This document shows, one piece after another, positions 55,892 through 57,159 of a stretch of DNA of 57,159 nucleotides (positions are counted from its first letter, which is position 1; each line of letters opens with the position of its first letter). A program made the position numbers and the translations under genes. The notes under the pieces are model-generated. The model did not search any database and was not told the origin of the DNA. It was given only the letters and a program-made list of their open reading frames with translations. This DNA is from Motilimonas eburnea (GTDB lineage Bacteria; Pseudomonadota; Gammaproteobacteria; Enterobacterales; CBDFNC01), in contig NZ_JAIMJB010000003.1 of NCBI RefSeq assembly GCF_021295345.1, positions 205,863-263,021 of the forward strand, read 5' to 3'.

Positions 55892-56118
55892 CTCTTATTC
55901 GTTAAATGGCGCACTAACCAGACTAAAATATGAAGTAAGAATAAACTCCCAGAAGCGACAGCGAAAAACATTGCAGCAATAGCTTCAACACTGTTGGGCT
56001 TATCTAAATAATACCAACTCGCAGCACTCAAAAAGAACAATAGACCTGTTTGAAACATACAAGCATGACATCGACCTAACTTCTTAATAAACCAATCACT
56101 GCAACGCTGACAATTCAT
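55888..56118 (-). CDS. DUF3624 family small membrane protein
   Basis: The start at 56118 (AAGG upstream on the minus strand) gives 76 residues beginning MNCQRCSDWFIKKLGRCHACM. A longer in-frame extension overlaps the neighbouring divergent gene and has no family support. Two CxxC motifs (residues 3-6 and 17-20) look like a zinc ribbon or redox pair, followed by two transmembrane helices (about 24-43 and 50-70). This matches DUF3624, common in Vibrio and Shewanella. Function unknown. Confidence 0.8.
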   Translation of the reverse strand: MNCQRCSDWFIKKLGRCHACMFQTGLLFFLSAASWYYLDKPNSVEAIAAMFFAVASGSLFLLHILVWLVRHLTNKS

Positions 56119-56171
56119 AAAAAAAACCTTATCCTTATAAATTAAATTGTTGCTCAAGGAAAGATAAAGGC

Positions 56172-56705
56172 ATGAAACAAAAATATAACTTGTTGTTATT
56201 GATAGCATGTTTTGCTCACAGCGCCCATGCTGACAAGGTATATACATGGGTTGATGATAATGGCGTTGCACACTTTTCTCAAGATAAGCCAAAAGGTGTG
56301 AATGCCAAACAAGTGCAATTTGTTGCTCCGCCACCCGTTGATGAACTGCCAGCTGCCAGCACAGTACAAACGAGTAATGATGACAATAAATCAGATGAAA
56401 TGATTTCAGGCAACTGGATAACATCGCCAAGTACACTGCGTAAATCAACCCTGATCCTTAAACCAAATCGGCAATTTAGCTATCAATCTCTTAACGATCC
56501 GAAAAACTCCGTTGATCTTATCGGCACCTGGCATTATGAAGAGGGATTTCTTCAGCTCCAAGTGAATAAGAAAATCGTCCTAAAGCGTGGGAAAAAGTCA
56601 GAAAGCTATGAAAATGAGCCTATTGATGTACAAGTGTTACAATTAACAAATAATAAAATGAGCATCATGATTGACGATCAAAATATCGACTTAGCTCGAT
56701 TTTAA
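56172..56705 (+). CDS. DUF4124-domain secreted protein
   Basis: The 177-residue product has a signal peptide (about 1-20, ending AHA) and a short DUF4124 domain (KVYTWVDDNGVAHFSQDKP, about 22-55), a beta-hairpin module found in many periplasmic gammaproteobacterial proteins. The C-terminal part (about 80-175) is beta-rich, resembling a lipocalin-like or DUF-type barrel fragment (SGNWITSPSTLRK, LIGTWHYEEGFLQLQ), but I cannot name it. The start follows AAGG. Function unknown; it lies before the rRNA operon end. Confidence 0.8.
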   Translation: MKQKYNLLLLIACFAHSAHADKVYTWVDDNGVAHFSQDKPKGVNAKQVQFVAPPPVDELPAASTVQTSNDDNKSDEMISGNWITSPSTLRKSTLILKPNRQFSYQSLNDPKNSVDLIGTWHYEEGFLQLQVNKKIVLKRGKKSESYENEPIDVQVLQLTNNKMSIMIDDQNIDLARF

Positions 56706-56795
56706 GCTATATCCTTAATTTCGGCTCCTCAATCCTTCTCACCCGTATCAGGATCTTTAGAGCCGAGCTTGCTCGGGGAAGAGCCGTATCAAGTT

Positions 56796-57017
56796 TTCTT
56801 TTCAGTAGACGAAAATAAGCCCAAGTCATTTGATTCAGGTTTAGTGTGGGAGCATGATAAGAGGGGTGTCCTACTCTGCTTTGTTGCTGGTCTTTAAGGA
56901 GAGATGTTGCTTTCAGCAGACGTAAATAAGCCCAAGTCATTCAACTCAGGTTTAGTGTGGGAGCATGATAAGAGTGGTGCCCTACTCTGCTTTGTTGCTG
57001 GCCTTTTAGGAGGGATG
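56796..57017. repeat. Two tandem 111-bp copies of an eroded 5S-end/terminator segment
   Basis: Copies at 56796-56906 and 56907-57017 share their first half with 57018-57049 at the same 111-bp offset. On the minus strand each copy contains GAGTAGG(A/G)CACC, like the 3' end of the 5S rRNA gene, then a degraded version of the terminator hairpin ending in CTTGGGCTTAT. They lie just downstream of the rRNA operon terminator. I read them as remains of duplicated 5S-terminator units. The stretch 56706-56795 contains only a small CCGAGC/GCTCGG hairpin at 56763-56776. Confidence 0.85.
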
Positions 57018-57033
57018 TTGCTTTCAGCAGACG

Positions 57034-57064
57034 TAAAAAAGCCCAAGTCGTTAGACTCGGGCTT
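57034..57064 (-). terminator. Intrinsic terminator of the rRNA operon
   Basis: On the minus strand, AAGCCCGAGTC-TAAC-GACTTGGGCTT is followed by a T-run (A-run 57035-57040 on plus): an 11-bp stem with one G-U pair and a 4-base loop. It lies 12 bases after the 5S 3' end. Confidence 0.93.
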
Positions 57065-57075
57065 TCTTGTTTGGA

Positions 57076-57159
57076 GCTTGGCGGTGTCCTACTCTCACAT
57101 GGGGAAGCCCCACACTACCATCGGCGCTGCTGCGTTTCACTTCTGAGTTCGGCATGGAA
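57076..57159 (-). rRNA. rrf: 5S ribosomal RNA, 3' part (cut by the window edge)
   Basis: The minus strand matches the conserved 3' two-thirds of gammaproteobacterial 5S rRNA, including CCGAACTCAGAAGTGAAACG, GCGCCGATGGTAGTGTGGGG and the GAGAGTAGG end. The 5' third lies beyond the window, so the rRNA operon extends to the right and is transcribed leftward. The exact 3' end (about 57076) is estimated. Confidence 0.96.

Noticed and set aside
56119-56448. Longer version of the DUF3624 protein
   Set aside because: The added N-terminal part is antisense to the DUF4124 gene and lacks family similarity; the start at 56118 has a ribosome site.

Overview
The window looks like a chromosomal segment of a marine gammaproteobacterium, most likely Shewanella or a close relative in the Alteromonadales. 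The basis is gene order and family membership: pilMNOPQ-aroKB-damX-dam-rpe-gph-trpS, a malic enzyme near rpmE-priA-argS, a SPOR protein followed by hslVU, and the DUF2970, DUF3624 and DUF4124 proteins. No taxonomic search was possible, so the genus is an inference. I see no phage, transposase or CRISPR array.

Region 1 (1-2544): three tandem 96-bp repeats, then a minus-strand gene for a patatin phospholipase fused to a POTRA/beta-barrel module (type Vd secretion architecture).

Region 2 (2793-20081): a plus-strand exopolysaccharide locus whose gene families match the Vibrio fischeri symbiosis polysaccharide (syp) cluster. It is rearranged: acetyltransferase (M), glycosyltransferase (N), Wzz-like (O), two glycosyltransferases (P, Q) and initiating sugar transferase (R), then STAS protein (A), OmpA-like lipoprotein (B), SLBB exporter (C), CpsD-like ATPase (D), hybrid kinase (F), kinase-REC-PP2C protein (E) and sigma54 activator (G). 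Genes equivalent to sypH-L, which would include the polymerase/ligase candidate, are absent from the window. Sigma54-type -24/-12 elements lie before M, P and A, as expected if the local SypG homologue drives the locus. A perfect 28-bp palindrome sits upstream of the A promoter.

Region 3 (20150-32173, minus strand except one small gene): trpS, gph, rpe, (DUF2970), dam, damX, aroB, aroK, then the type IV pilus assembly operon pilMNOPQ with its own strong terminator. Divergent from pilM is mrcA (PBP1a, 32349-34919).

Region 4 (34991-47950): oxyR, a large Ig-like repeat lipoprotein, malic enzyme, rpmE, priA, argS, an FtsN-like SPOR protein, and hslVU behind a near-consensus sigma32 heat-shock promoter.

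Region 5 (47987-57159): a trypsin-like protease, a cytoplasmic patatin, a META-domain lipoprotein, a YbjD/OLD-family ATPase-TOPRIM protein, a small degenerate receiver-like protein divergent from a two-component pair (with a cluster of GGTTAA boxes between them), anmK, two small DUF proteins, and the 3' part of a minus-strand 5S rRNA gene followed by its terminator and two eroded 111-bp copies of the 5S-end/terminator segment.
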